Assembly (NCBI RefSeq): GCF_001296045.1
Contig: NZ_LJHS01000044.1
Location: forward strand, 1 to 64,000
DNA from: Rhizobium sp. AAP43
Lineage (GTDB): Bacteria > Pseudomonadota > Alphaproteobacteria > Rhizobiales > Rhizobiaceae
Reading direction: 5' to 3'
Length of the DNA stretch: 64,000 bases
Under the pieces are notes generated by a model. It saw nothing but the letters and a program-made list of their open reading frames with translations, was not told the origin of the DNA and ran no database searches. The position numbers were made by a program, and so were the translations under genes. Shown here piece by piece: positions 52,014 through 60,560 of the stretch. Within the stretch, counting starts at the first letter, position 1; each line of letters begins with the position of its first letter.

Positions 52014-52639
52014 GCCCGAGCCCTGTTTGACGATTGGCGCTCGGCTTCGATCGCCTCAAACCGCTCGATGAATTTCGCCTGCGCCTGAAAGGTCGGCAGT
52101 GGCTCGATCAGGATCGTGTCGCGCTCAAATCCCTTCGGTTGGCCAAAGAACTTGCGCGCCTCCACTTCCGAAAATCCGGCAAGGACGGTGGCCTCGAAAT
52201 AGGCTGAGATCATGTCGGCCTTCTTGATCAGGCCTTTCAGCGCCGCTGTCGGATGGGCGGGAAGGCCAAAGCGCAGATGGATGGCCGCTTCCAGACGTTT
52301 CTCAACGACCTTGTATCCACCGCCGACCACGGCCTTGAACGGCGAAATCATGTCGCCGATCACATATTCCGGCGCATCATGCAAAAGCGCCAGCATGAGG
52401 TCGTTTGAGTTTGCCTTCGGATTTGAACGACGAAACACATCCTCGACAATCAGGCTGTGTTGCGCCACCGAAAAGGCGTGCTCACCGAATGTCTGGCCAT
52501 TCCAGCGAGCCACACGCGCCAGGCCATGGGCGATATCGGTGATTTCCACATCAAGCGGCGAAGGATCAAGCAGGTCGAGACGGCGGCCGGACAGCATGCG
52601 CTGCCAGGCACGGTTGGACGAAACAGTCGACGAGGCCAT
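52010..52639 (-). CDS. HD-domain nucleotidase (YfbR-like)
   Basis: 209-residue HD-superfamily hydrolase. Motifs: R-W-N-G-Q-T near residue 45, F-G-E-H-A-F-S-V-A-Q-H-S near 51-62, L-A-L-L-H-D-A-P-E-Y-V-I-G-D-M near 83-97, and a late D-M-I-S-A-Y (Asp near 143). The HDAxE pattern is that of YfbR 5'-deoxynucleotidases. Four-base overlap with the phosphatase and a 3-base gap from ygfZ place it in the middle of the ygfZ-HD-phosphatase-nadQ operon. Exact nucleotide substrate not known. Confidence 0.87.
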   Translation of the reverse strand: MASSTVSSNRAWQRMLSGRRLDLLDPSPLDVEITDIAHGLARVARWNGQTFGEHAFSVAQHSLIVEDVFRRSNPKANSNDLMLALLHDAPEYVIGDMISPFKAVVGGGYKVVEKRLEAAIHLRFGLPAHPTAALKGLIKKADMISAYFEATVLAGFSEVEARKFFGQPKGFERDTILIEPLPTFQAQAKFIERFEAIEAERQSSNRARA

Positions 52640-52642
52640 GGG

Positions 52643-53479
52643 TCAGCCTTCCTCGGATGCAACGGGAAAGTCGAGGCCGCTCCACTGGGGAAGCGTCAGG
52701 GTCACCGGCACCGAGCCAGCCAAGATTGTCTGCCCTTGCGCCATGGCCTCGCCGGCCTTGTCGATACGAAGGATGGCGAGCCCCTTGTTCTCGTAAACCG
52801 AACCGAGCGTGCCAATGGACTTTTGTTCGACGGTCATCTCCACGCCGCCGAATGGCAGAGCAGTGTCACCCGTGACAATCACCAGGCGGCGACGCGCCGT
52901 CGAGCGATGCTGCATGCGCGACACCACTTCCTGGCCGACATAGCAACCCTTGCGGAAGGAAACGCCACCGATTTTGTCGAACAGGACGTCGTGCGGAAAC
53001 GCATCCTGAAGGGCGAAGTCCGAGCCCGATTCCGGGATGCCGCAGGCAATCCGGAGCGCATCAAAGGCAGCCTGATCCAAGACAGGAGCGGTGGGGCCCA
53101 TGTTTCGGTGGACGCTGACACCCGCGACTGCAAATCGATGATCGACGAAACCGGCCGTGGTTGCTTCACCGAAGTGGACGGTCGTTCCCTTTGTCTCCAG
53201 GATCTCGATCGTGACGGCCGCCCGAAGCTTGTACATGGTCAAGCGGCGGACAAGCGCGTCTGCCTGATCCATCGTCGTTTCGAGAATCAACTGACCCTCG
53301 CCACGCCAGACAAGGAAATCGAAGAGGATCTTGCCCTGAGGCGTCAGGAGCGCGCCAGGCCAGGCTTCGCCAGCGGGCACCTGGCCGAGATCGGTGGTGA
53401 TCAGGTTCTGCAGGAAATGCTCTGCATCCGGACCGCCGATCCGAAGGAAGGTCCGGTCTGGCAGGAAGGCTGAAGGCAT
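52643..53479 (-). CDS. ygfZ: Folate-binding Fe-S cluster protein YgfZ (GcvT-like)
   Basis: 278-residue tetrahydrofolate-binding protein of the YgfZ/IBA57 family, supporting assembly or repair of iron-sulfur enzymes. The hallmark K-G-C-Y-V-G-Q-E is at 177-184 with the conserved Cys179; other family segments are I-T-T-D-L, L-T-P-Q-G-K-I-L-F-D-F near 45-55, and G-I-P near 147. Length is normal. It is first in the operon leading to nadQ. A functional link is reasonable because NadA of the adjacent pathway is an Fe-S enzyme, but that is inference. Confidence 0.93.
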   Translation of the reverse strand: MPSAFLPDRTFLRIGGPDAEHFLQNLITTDLGQVPAGEAWPGALLTPQGKILFDFLVWRGEGQLILETTMDQADALVRRLTMYKLRAAVTIEILETKGTTVHFGEATTAGFVDHRFAVAGVSVHRNMGPTAPVLDQAAFDALRIACGIPESGSDFALQDAFPHDVLFDKIGGVSFRKGCYVGQEVVSRMQHRSTARRRLVIVTGDTALPFGGVEMTVEQKSIGTLGSVYENKGLAILRIDKAGEAMAQGQTILAGSVPVTLTLPQWSGLDFPVASEEG

Positions 53480-53568
53480 TGCGAGTCACCGAATGATTGC
53501 TGTTGCCGGACAGTTAGGCGCTCGCAGTCTACCCGACAAGCCCGCCCTTCAACAGCCCACAGTTGGGA

Positions 53569-54312
53569 TCAGTCGCCGACGGTGAAGAATTTCCAGCGGC
53601 CATCGGGGGTGATGCCGAGGCGGAAGAAGTTGTAATTGCCGTATTCCTGCATTTCAGCGACGTCGCCGGCGGTCACGATGCGCAACAGCTCCACCTTTTC
53701 GGCAGGCGTCAGCAGGCCGATGGCCTTGCCGGCGAAATAGGGCCAGACATAGGCCTCGTCCGGTGTGCCCTTATCCTGAACGACATAGCCGGTCGAGAGG
53801 ATGTCGAGCATGATCGCCAGAACCTCAAGTCCGTCTGCGTCTCCCGACATGCTCTTGAGAGTCTGGAGGATGTCCTGGTCTGGATTGAGAGCCGAAAGCT
53901 GCGTCTGCTCCGGGCCGGGGTTCAGCAGCGGCTTCAAACGCGCGATATCGCCGGTGAGCGCCGCTTCCATGATCAGGCGGCGCATCCGGCGCACAGGCTC
54001 AGGCGCTTTTTCGAGATCATAGAAGACTTCTGCAGGCGGCTCGGCGGCCAGATCATCTGCGGCCTCCGCCTCGTCGTCGCGGATGAGTGGGTCGGGATCT
54101 GGAATGACCGGGATAGTGTCTTCCACGACCGGAGGATCGATGGGCTCCACCGTATCGTCCGATGTCGCAGGTGATGTGTCCGGTTCGCTCGGCGTGATGT
54201 CGCGAATGTCCGAAAGCGCGAGCGCAGGGCTCGAGAAATACGGAAGAGGGGCGGCCGAAAGCCCAACTGCGGCAGCCAGGCAAAGGAGCCGGACCCGCGA
54301 TAACATCGTCAT
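53569..54312 (-). CDS. Secreted protein of unknown function
   Basis: 247-residue exported protein. A signal peptide (MTMLSRVRLLCLAAAVGLS to about residue 33, ending ALA) is followed by an acidic Pro/Asp-rich linker (about 35-95) and a helical C-terminal domain of about 150 residues (VRRMRRLIMEAALTGDIARL, PAEKVELLRIVTAGDV, ending RWKFFTVGD). I recall related proteins in rhizobia only as hypotheticals. GAGGA lies 5 bases before the ATG. It follows an 85-residue gene by 18 bases and is probably co-transcribed with it. Confidence 0.8.
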   Translation of the reverse strand: MTMLSRVRLLCLAAAVGLSAAPLPYFSSPALALSDIRDITPSEPDTSPATSDDTVEPIDPPVVEDTIPVIPDPDPLIRDDEAEAADDLAAEPPAEVFYDLEKAPEPVRRMRRLIMEAALTGDIARLKPLLNPGPEQTQLSALNPDQDILQTLKSMSGDADGLEVLAIMLDILSTGYVVQDKGTPDEAYVWPYFAGKAIGLLTPAEKVELLRIVTAGDVAEMQEYGNYNFFRLGITPDGRWKFFTVGD

Positions 54313-54330
54313 GTCAGTCCTCGATGAAGG

Positions 54331-54588
54331 TTACTGCAGTTGCCGCTCGGGCGAAAACTCTCCCGCCAGGAGCCTCGACTTCAGTGCGTCGAGAATGGCT
54401 TCGGCGCCATGCTCACCGTGAATGCGGATGGTTTCGCGCATGGCGAGCGCAAAGGCAGCATCGGCGATGATCTCCGGCTCGATGCCGTCTGCCATGCCGT
54501 CTGCCCAGGCCTCGTTCTGATATTCCAGCGCCGCCTGCATTTTTTCATGCACGATCATATCGTCGATTTCGTTTCGGCGCGGATCCAT
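54331..54588 (-). CDS. Small acidic helical protein, unknown
   Basis: 85-residue cytoplasmic protein, mainly helical and acidic (MDPRRNEIDDMIVHEKMQAA; ALEYQNEAWADGMADGIE), ending SRLLAGEFSPERQLQ. No family recognised. GAGGA lies 7 bases before the ATG at 54588; two in-frame ATGs just upstream (54594, 54606) crowd or precede that ribosome site. Composition and third-position GC agree with a real gene, and the short 18-base gap to the secreted protein gene suggests an operon. Confidence 0.7.
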   Translation of the reverse strand: MDPRRNEIDDMIVHEKMQAALEYQNEAWADGMADGIEPEIIADAAFALAMRETIRIHGEHGAEAILDALKSRLLAGEFSPERQLQ

Positions 54589-54684
54589 GGGCATTCCTCG
54601 AAGCACTCTTACTCAGTCGTTAATGACCCTATCAGGGTTTTGCCAAAACGACACGGGGCAAGATCGGAAGAGGTGAATTATTCG

Positions 54685-55128
54685 TTAATTTCCGTAGCGT
54701 GCGGTAATTTCCGCCGCCAGTGTTGCGCCTTCGTTACGGTAATTCTCCTCTGCACGAACTGCGGCGGCTGTGCAAGTCGTGTAAACCGATGCGAATGACC
54801 GATAACCGCGATTGTAAGCGGCGGTCAGCCGTGCCCGGCGCTTCGGCTCGGCCTTGGTCTCGTTTTCCATCAGATCCGATAGTGACTGGCGCCATTCCGG
54901 CTCGGCTGCAGAATTGCACAAATTGCGCAGGTAATGCACGGCACCGACCACCTCGGACAAACGGGTGAGGCGATCGTCGTAAGGGGCTGGCTTCTCGAAG
55001 CCCGCAGCTTCGCTGCCGCCGGCCTGCGGCACGGCCTCTGTCTGCGCCATGGCTGGAGAAACGAGGGCGACGCCCAGCGCCAGTGCGGCGATCGCAAGGG
55101 GGGGGGCTCTGTTGAGATGCTGGCTCAT
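54685..55128 (-). CDS. TIGR02301-family periplasmic protein
   Basis: 147-residue exported protein resembling the alphaproteobacterial family TIGR02301 (DUF2385), function unknown. A signal peptide runs to about residue 28 (SPAMA-Q). The mature part has V-H-Y-L-R-N-L-C, E-W-R-Q-S-L, then A-A-Y-N-R-G-Y-R-S-F, V-Y-T-T-C-T-A-A-A and E-I-T-A-R-Y-G. The two spaced cysteines probably pair. Its ATG overlaps the stop of the upstream Nudix gene (ATGA), so they are co-translated. Confidence 0.82.
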   Translation of the reverse strand: MSQHLNRAPPLAIAALALGVALVSPAMAQTEAVPQAGGSEAAGFEKPAPYDDRLTRLSEVVGAVHYLRNLCNSAAEPEWRQSLSDLMENETKAEPKRRARLTAAYNRGYRSFASVYTTCTAAAVRAEENYRNEGATLAAEITARYGN

Positions 55129-55553
55129 GCGATGACCTCAAGACTGTTTGGCGCCAGCCGCAGAAGGCAGGCCCGAACGCTGTCCGGGATCGGCATGGCG
55201 AGAGCCTCTTCCGGAAGATACCAGCCCGCTTCGAGCGCGTCGCTATCCGCGCATGCCAGCGAATCGGCAGCGGCGTCAACGAGGAAGACGGACAGAATAT
55301 AGTGGCTACCGGCAAGGCCGGGTTCCGGCAGAAGCTCGACGGTCTCGAACAGGCGAGGATTGGAGCCGGCGATCCCGGTCTCCTCCAGCAGTTCACGAAG
55401 CGCAGTATCGGCTGCGGTCTCGCCTGCCTCGGCCCGTCCGCCGGGAAAGGCGAAGAGGTCTGCGGCGGGCGGATTGGCGCGGCGCACGAGCAGATAGCGT
55501 CCGTCGCGATGGACAATGGCGGATGAGGCGAGTCGCGGTTCAGTCATGGGCAT
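55125..55553 (-). CDS. Nudix hydrolase
   Basis: 142-residue housecleaning pyrophosphohydrolase with a complete Nudix box at about 41-63: G-R-A-E-A-G-E-T then A-L-R-E-L-L-E-E-T-G-I. The head MPMTEPRLASSAIVHRDGRY and A-D-L-F-A-F-P-G-G agree with ADP-ribose or (d)NTP pyrophosphatases; substrate not determinable. Two ATGs (55553 and 55547) are possible, with AAGGA 11 bases before the first. Unlike NadQ in this window, the catalytic residues are intact. It overlaps the TIGR02301-type gene by 4 bases and is divergent from the SRAP gene. Confidence 0.87.
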   Translation of the reverse strand: MPMTEPRLASSAIVHRDGRYLLVRRANPPAADLFAFPGGRAEAGETAADTALRELLEETGIAGSNPRLFETVELLPEPGLAGSHYILSVFLVDAAADSLACADSDALEAGWYLPEEALAMPIPDSVRACLLRLAPNSLEVIA

Positions 55554-55681
55554 GCAGGTCGGATGTCCTTTCCCGTCGCCGAAGAAGGCGACATGCGGTG
55601 CGATTATCACGTCTAACTTCCGACACTGCAAGTTTCACCCATGGCTTGACCTGTTCTGGCGCGGCTGCCATGCATTTCCCT

Positions 55682-56443
55682 ATGTGTGGACGTTTCGCTT
55701 TGACCGCGAGCCCGGAAGAAGTTCGCGAATTGCTGGGTCTCCTCGAACTGGATGGCTTTCCGGCGCGCTACAATATTGCGCCGACGCAGCCCATCCTGGT
55801 TGCCATTGCCACGCCGCCCTCCGCACATGGATCGAACCGGCCCGACCGTAAGGCCTTGCTTGTGCGCTGGGGTCTCATTCCCTCCTGGGTCAAGGATCCG
55901 AAGGAATTCACGCTGCTCGTCAACGCGCGATCCGAAACCGCTGCCGAGAAGGCATCCTTTCGCGGCGCGATGCGCCATCATCGCATTCTGGTGCCGGCCT
56001 CCGGCTTCTACGAATGGCACCGGCCCTCCAAGGAAAGCGGCGAAAAGTCTCAGGCCTACTGGATCCGTCCGAAGGCAGGCGGCATTGTCTGCTTCGCGGG
56101 GCTGATGGAAAGCTATCTGTCGAAGGACGGCTCGGAAATCGACACCGGCTGCATTCTGACAGTCGCAGCGAATGAGACTGTCGGCGCCGTGCATGACCGC
56201 ATGCCGGTTGTCATCGCTCCGGAAGATTTTACCCGCTGGCTGGACTGCCGCGCAGGCGAACCTCGCGATGTCGCGGATCTGCTGCGTCCGGCTCAGGAAG
56301 ACCTATTCGAGGTGATTCCCGTCTCCGACCTCGTCAACAAGGTCGCCAATGTCGGGCCGGAGCTGCAGACACCTGTCGTCCCGTCACGCCAGCTCAAGTC
56401 GCCCGGAAAGCCACCGGGCGACGGGCAGATGAGCCTGTTTTGA
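55682..56443 (+). CDS. SRAP-family protein (YedK/HMCES)
   Basis: 253-residue SOS-response-associated peptidase-like protein that crosslinks abasic sites in single-stranded DNA through its N-terminal cysteine. The start at 55682 puts Cys at position 2 (M-C-G-R-F-A-L), which removal of Met would expose; an ATG four codons earlier would bury it. Other active-site residues are present: Asn31 in Y-N-I-A-P-T, Arg83 in N-A-R-S-E-T, Glu111 in S-G-F-Y-E-W, and His171 in H-D-R-M-P. No clear Shine-Dalgarno precedes the start. No LexA-type box was recognised upstream. Confidence 0.93.
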   Translation: MCGRFALTASPEEVRELLGLLELDGFPARYNIAPTQPILVAIATPPSAHGSNRPDRKALLVRWGLIPSWVKDPKEFTLLVNARSETAAEKASFRGAMRHHRILVPASGFYEWHRPSKESGEKSQAYWIRPKAGGIVCFAGLMESYLSKDGSEIDTGCILTVAANETVGAVHDRMPVVIAPEDFTRWLDCRAGEPRDVADLLRPAQEDLFEVIPVSDLVNKVANVGPELQTPVVPSRQLKSPGKPPGDGQMSLF

Positions 56444-56462
56444 GCTCTTTGCGGCCAGGACT

Positions 56463-56621
56463 TCAGGCGATCTTGGCTGCTGGCTTGCGCTTCAGCATCA
56501 AGGCGGCCGCAACGACGGCCTTGAGCCCGATCGGGCGGTAGTGCGCGGCCAGGGTCTGAACTGCCGGCTGCTGCTGTTGTTGTGGCTGCTGCTCGGTCTT
56601 GATCTCGGTCGTCATCGTCAT
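56463..56621 (-). CDS. Small glutamine-rich protein, unknown
   Basis: 52-residue protein: MTMTTEIKTEQQPQQQQQP, then V-Q-T-L-A-A-H-Y-R-P-I-G-L-K-A-V-V-A-A-A-L and a basic end LKRKPAAKIA. The Gln run and the following short amphipathic helix resemble small rhizobial proteins I cannot name. A GAGGG site sits 3 bases before the first ATG and 9 before the second (56615). It is convergent with the SRAP gene, 19 bases away, and downstream of the pssA terminator. Confidence 0.6.
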   Translation of the reverse strand: MTMTTEIKTEQQPQQQQQPAVQTLAAHYRPIGLKAVVAAALMLKRKPAAKIA

Positions 56622-56741
56622 GTCCCTCGGAAGTGTCCTTACCCGTTTTATCGTTGGCGGCTCTCTCTGCGGAGATCATGACAAAAGCGTGGCGGAAACT
56701 TTTGATCAAATCAAATTAGAAGAAAATACTAACATAAAGCG

Positions 56742-56769
56742 AGAGCGCCGTCCCAGGGGACGGCGCTCT
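56742..56769 (-). terminator. Hairpin terminator of the psd-pssA operon
   Basis: Long inverted repeat AGAGCGCCGTCCC / GGGACGGCGCTCT, 27 bases after the pssA stop, followed on the minus strand by CGCTTTATGTT. Strong stem, modest T tract. Confidence 0.65.
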
Positions 56770-56795
56770 TGATGGTGCCCGGCAGTGACGAAAGG

Positions 56796-57656
56796 TCAGA
56801 CGCCGCGGTCGATTTCTGAAAATCCGTGTTCGGCACTCTCTTCGCCAATCGTCAGTGTGCCATAGCGGTTATGCCAGTTCCGCGCGCCGAGCGGCAATGA
56901 GCAGAGATAAAGCACGACCGACACGATCAGAACCTGCCACGTGTAGCTCATCAGAAGAGCGACGTAGAGCACCACGCCGAGGATCATCGGGAACACGAGG
57001 TCGCGGCGAATGCGCGTGGTTTCTGACTTGCCCGACCAGACGGGGAGGCGGCTGACCAGCAATCCGGCAATCAGCATCGTATAGCCGGCGCTCACATAGG
57101 CAAAGATATCGACGGGCGCAAAGCCGATGAAACCGATATAGACCGGCAGCAGCACGAGTGCGGCGCCAGCCGGGGCCGGGACCCCGACGAAGAATTCCGA
57201 CTGCCAGGGAGCCTTTGTTTCGCGCTCGGCCATGACGTTGAACCGGGCGAGGCGGAGGCCAGCGGCAATCACATAGATCAGCGCGGCGATCCAGCCGAAG
57301 GAGCGGGCCTGGTCGAGGACATAAACATAGAGGACAAGCGCTGGTGCCACGCCGAAATTGATGATGTCGGCAAGCGAATCCATCTGTGCGCCGAATTTCG
57401 ACGTCGCCTTCATCATGCGGGCAACACGGCCGTCGATGCCGTCGAGGAAGGCGGCGGCCAGAACCATGGCGACCGCAAGCTCGTAGCGACCTTCGAAGGC
57501 CAGGCGGATGCCGGTAAGCCCGGCGCAGATCGCCAGCACTGTGATCAGGTTGGGAACGACCAGCCTGAGCGGAATTTCCCGAAGGCGCGGCCCTCGGGCG
57601 TTGTCGTCCTTCTGGCCGTTCGGGCGGTTATCAATGCTCAGTTTGGTCGGTTCCAT
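56796..57656 (-). CDS. pssA: Phosphatidylserine synthase (CDP-alcohol phosphatidyltransferase)
   Basis: Makes phosphatidylserine from CDP-diacylglycerol and serine in the inner membrane; psd then converts it to phosphatidylethanolamine. The 286-residue product has about eight hydrophobic segments and the complete CDP-alcohol motif D72-x2-D75-G76-x2-A79-R80-x8-G89-x3-D93-x3-D97. This integral-membrane form (type II) is the one found in rhizobia. The ATG lies 14 bases after the psd stop, so the two steps of the pathway are co-expressed. A hairpin follows. Confidence 0.94.
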   Translation of the reverse strand: MEPTKLSIDNRPNGQKDDNARGPRLREIPLRLVVPNLITVLAICAGLTGIRLAFEGRYELAVAMVLAAAFLDGIDGRVARMMKATSKFGAQMDSLADIINFGVAPALVLYVYVLDQARSFGWIAALIYVIAAGLRLARFNVMAERETKAPWQSEFFVGVPAPAGAALVLLPVYIGFIGFAPVDIFAYVSAGYTMLIAGLLVSRLPVWSGKSETTRIRRDLVFPMILGVVLYVALLMSYTWQVLIVSVVLYLCSLPLGARNWHNRYGTLTIGEESAEHGFSEIDRGV

Positions 57657-57670
57657 CGTGTGCGTTCTCC

Positions 57671-58369
57671 TCAGCTGCGGCGGCTGATGACCGGCCCCTT
57701 GCTCGAGCCGAACTCTGCCAGCACGGTTTCACCCGCGATTGCGGTCTGGCCAAGCGCGACGCGCGGTTCAGCACCGGCAGGCAGGAAGACGTCGAGACGC
57801 GAGCCGAAGCGAATAAGGCCGAAGCGCTCACCGGCATCGAGCGGCTCGTTCGGATTGGTCCAGCAAACGATGCGACGGGCAACAAGCCCGGCAATCTGCA
57901 CCACGCCGACGTTACCATGGCGCGATTCGATGACGAGACCATTGCGCTCGTTGTCGGTCGAAGCCTTGTCCAGCTCGGCATTGAGGAACTGGCCTTCCTT
58001 ATAGGCGATGGTTGTCACGCGGCCACGCACGGGGGCGCGGTTCACATGGCAGTTGAATACGTTCATGAACACGGTGATGCGCAGCATCGGCTCCGAGCCG
58101 AGGTTGAGCTCTTCCGGCGGAACAGACATCTGCACGGACGACACGCGGCCGTCGGCCGGGCTGATCACCAGATCGTCGTCCTGCGGCGTGACGCGTTCCG
58201 GATCACGGAAGAAATAGGCGCACCACAGCGTCAGCACCATCCCGATCCAGAAGAGCGGATCCCAGATCCAGCCGAGGATAAGGGAGGCGACGAAGAAGGC
58301 CGCAATGAAGGGATAGCCTTCCTTGTGGATGGGGACGATCGTCTTGCGGATGGTTTCCAACAGATCCAT
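57671..58369 (-). CDS. psd: Phosphatidylserine decarboxylase proenzyme
   Basis: Pyruvoyl enzyme converting phosphatidylserine to phosphatidylethanolamine. The 232-residue proenzyme has two hydrophobic N-terminal segments (about 20-50), I-S-P-A-D-G-R-V near 69, [12 protein letters not shown] near 100, [11 protein letters not shown], and the self-cleavage site E-F-G-S-S with predicted cleavage between Gly221 and Ser222. This short form is the type common in alphaproteobacteria. GAGG lies about 6 bases before the ATG. First gene of the psd-pssA operon; the ABC gene upstream ends in a terminator. Confidence 0.94.
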   Translation of the reverse strand: MDLLETIRKTIVPIHKEGYPFIAAFFVASLILGWIWDPLFWIGMVLTLWCAYFFRDPERVTPQDDDLVISPADGRVSSVQMSVPPEELNLGSEPMLRITVFMNVFNCHVNRAPVRGRVTTIAYKEGQFLNAELDKASTDNERNGLVIESRHGNVGVVQIAGLVARRIVCWTNPNEPLDAGERFGLIRFGSRLDVFLPAGAEPRVALGQTAIAGETVLAEFGSSKGPVISRRS

Positions 58370-58526
58370 CGGTACCTCTGTCTGAAGTCGTTGATTTGTC
58401 CGTGACTACCCCGAATGCGACCAAGGGGCAATGGCGGGGCGCACATGAGCCACGATGCAGGGCTTTTCAAACAGCGCGACAGACCCGAAAAGCAGGCCAA
58501 TAATCGCGGCGGCTCCGCGGAAAGGC

Positions 58527-58549
58527 GGCAGGGCGCGAAACGCCCTGCC
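58527..58549 (-). terminator. Hairpin terminator of the ABC transporter gene
   Basis: Perfect 9-bp stem GGCAGGGCG / CGCCCTGCC with a 5-base loop, 14 bases after the ABC gene stop. On the minus strand it is followed by GCCTTTCC, a weak T tract. Confidence 0.6.
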
Positions 58550-58563
58550 AAAAGGTCGCAAGG

Positions 58564-60453
58564 TCAGATGGCCGGCGGGCGGCGCACAACAACGCCGAGT
58601 TCGTCGTTTTCCTGAACCTGACGAAGGCGTTCTTCCGCCTGTGTCGCTTCGCGCTGGCGGTTCCACATCGACGCATAGAGACCATTCTGGTCCAGCAAGG
58701 CCGCATGGCTCCCGCGCTCCGCGATCTCGCCACCCTTCAAGACGATGATCTCATCGGCGTCGACGACGGTCGAGAGCCGGTGGGCGATGACCAGTGTCGT
58801 GCGGTTCTGCGACACGATGTCGAGAGCCGACTGGATCTCGTGTTCGGTCGTCGTATCCAGCGCGGACGTCGCTTCGTCGAGGATCAGGATCGGTGGTGCC
58901 TTGAGCACGGTGCGGGCAATCGCCACGCGCTGTTTTTCACCGCCCGAGAGCTTCAATCCGCGTTCGCCCACCTTGGTGTTGAAACCCTCAGGCAGTTCCT
59001 GGATGAAATGGCCAATCTGCGCCACCTCGGCCGCCTGCAGGATCTCGGCATCGGATGCGCCCGGGCGACCGTAGCGGATGTTGTAGGCGATGGTATCGTT
59101 GAACAGGACGGTATCCTGCGGCACCATGCCGATCGCCGAGCGCAGCGATTTTTGCGTTACGGCGCGCACATCCTGGCCATCGATTGTGATCGATCCCTGC
59201 TGCACGTCGTAGAATCGATAGAGCAGACGCGAAATGGTCGACTTGCCGGCACCCGATGGGCCGACAACCGCGACCGTCTTGCCGGCCGGGACCTCGAAGG
59301 AGACGCCCTTCAGGATGGGGCGGTCGGGGTCATAGTGGAAATGCACGTCCTTGAAGGCGATCGCGCCCTGGCCGATGACCAGTGGCACCGCGTCAGGACA
59401 GTCGACGACTTCCGCCTGGACTTCGAGAAGATCGAACATCTGTTCGATATCGGTTAGACCCTGGCGGATTTCGCGATAGACGAAACCGATGAAATTGAGC
59501 GGGATCGACAACTGCATCAGCATCGCATTGACGAAAACGAAGTCGCCGATCGTCTGCTCGCCACGCTGAACGGCCATGGCCGACATCACCATGATGATCG
59601 CGGTGCCAACACCGAAGATGACACCCTGGCCGAAGTTCAGCCAGCCGAGCGAGGTCCAGACCTGGGTCGCAGACTTTTCGTACTTCGCCATTGAAGCATC
59701 GAAGCGCTTGGCTTCCATCTCCTCATTGCCGAAATATTTGACCGTCTCGAAGTTGAGCAGCGAGTCGATCGCCTTTGTATTGGCGTCGGTGTCGCTGTCG
59801 TTCATCGCCCGGCGAATGCCGATGCGCCAGTCGGATGCGCGGATTGTGAACCAGATATAGGCCCAGACGGTAAAGGCGGTGACGCCGAGATAGGAAAAGC
59901 CGTAGGTCCACCAGAAGATCGCGGCGGTCAGCACGAATTCGATCAGCGTCGGGATGGAGTTGAGGATCGTGAAGCGCACGATCGTCTCGATGCCCTTCGT
60001 GCCGCGCTCGATGATCCGCGACAACCCGCCGGTCTTGCGCTCGAGATGGAAGCGCAAGGACAGCTGGTGCATATGCACGAAGGTTCTGTAGGCGAGTTGT
60101 CGAACGGCATGCTGGCCGACGCTGGCAAACAGCGCATCACGCAGCTGGTTGAGACCGACTTGGGCGATCCGGGTGACGTTGTAGAAGATCACCAGCGCCA
60201 CGGCACCAAGCAGGAAGGTCGGCAGAAGGCCGCCCATGTCCAGCTGGCCATCCAGCGCATCGGTCGCCCATTTGAAGAAATAGGGCACAAGGATCAGGAT
60301 GAATTTCGAGATGATCAGAAAGACCGATGCCCAGACGACCCGCATCTTCAGGTCCATGCGATCCGCCGGCCACATATAGGGCCAGAGGTTCACGAGTGTG
60401 CGCATCGGATTGCCGTCGTCGGCCGATACCGTTTTCTTCTTGATGTCCGCCAT
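58564..60453 (-). CDS. Atm1-type ABC exporter (half-transporter with fused ATPase)
   Basis: 629-residue inner-membrane exporter with six transmembrane helices (about 30-320) fused to a nucleotide-binding domain: Walker A G-P-S-G-A-G-K-S-T near 398, signature L-S-G-G-E-K-Q-R near 502, Walker B I-L-I-L-D-E-A-T-S near 523, H-loop A-H-R-L-S. The segment R-A-I-E-R-G-T-K-G-I-E-like (SRIIERGTKGIE) and D-S-L-L-N-F-E-T-V-K-Y-F are typical of the mitochondrial Atm1/HMT1 branch, which exports glutathione-linked compounds. Start at 60453 (AGGGG 6 bases upstream) is preferred to a GTG at 60516 or ATG at 60474. Works as a homodimer. Confidence 0.92.
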   Translation of the reverse strand: MADIKKKTVSADDGNPMRTLVNLWPYMWPADRMDLKMRVVWASVFLIISKFILILVPYFFKWATDALDGQLDMGGLLPTFLLGAVALVIFYNVTRIAQVGLNQLRDALFASVGQHAVRQLAYRTFVHMHQLSLRFHLERKTGGLSRIIERGTKGIETIVRFTILNSIPTLIEFVLTAAIFWWTYGFSYLGVTAFTVWAYIWFTIRASDWRIGIRRAMNDSDTDANTKAIDSLLNFETVKYFGNEEMEAKRFDASMAKYEKSATQVWTSLGWLNFGQGVIFGVGTAIIMVMSAMAVQRGEQTIGDFVFVNAMLMQLSIPLNFIGFVYREIRQGLTDIEQMFDLLEVQAEVVDCPDAVPLVIGQGAIAFKDVHFHYDPDRPILKGVSFEVPAGKTVAVVGPSGAGKSTISRLLYRFYDVQQGSITIDGQDVRAVTQKSLRSAIGMVPQDTVLFNDTIAYNIRYGRPGASDAEILQAAEVAQIGHFIQELPEGFNTKVGERGLKLSGGEKQRVAIARTVLKAPPILILDEATSALDTTTEHEIQSALDIVSQNRTTLVIAHRLSTVVDADEIIVLKGGEIAERGSHAALLDQNGLYASMWNRQREATQAEERLRQVQENDELGVVVRRPPAI

Positions 60454-60560
60454 CCCCGGCCCCTGATCGTTCATAGAAAAAGGCGGCGATCCGTATGGAC
60501 CGCCGCCCGTGTTCACTTAGGGTCTCGGTTTCGTGAATACAATGACCGAATACCGAAAGG

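Noticed and set aside
55148-55681. Upstream extension of the SRAP frame
   Set aside because: Low-complexity Arg/Pro-rich sequence antisense to the Nudix gene; the SRAP mechanism requires Cys at position 2, fixing the start at 55682.
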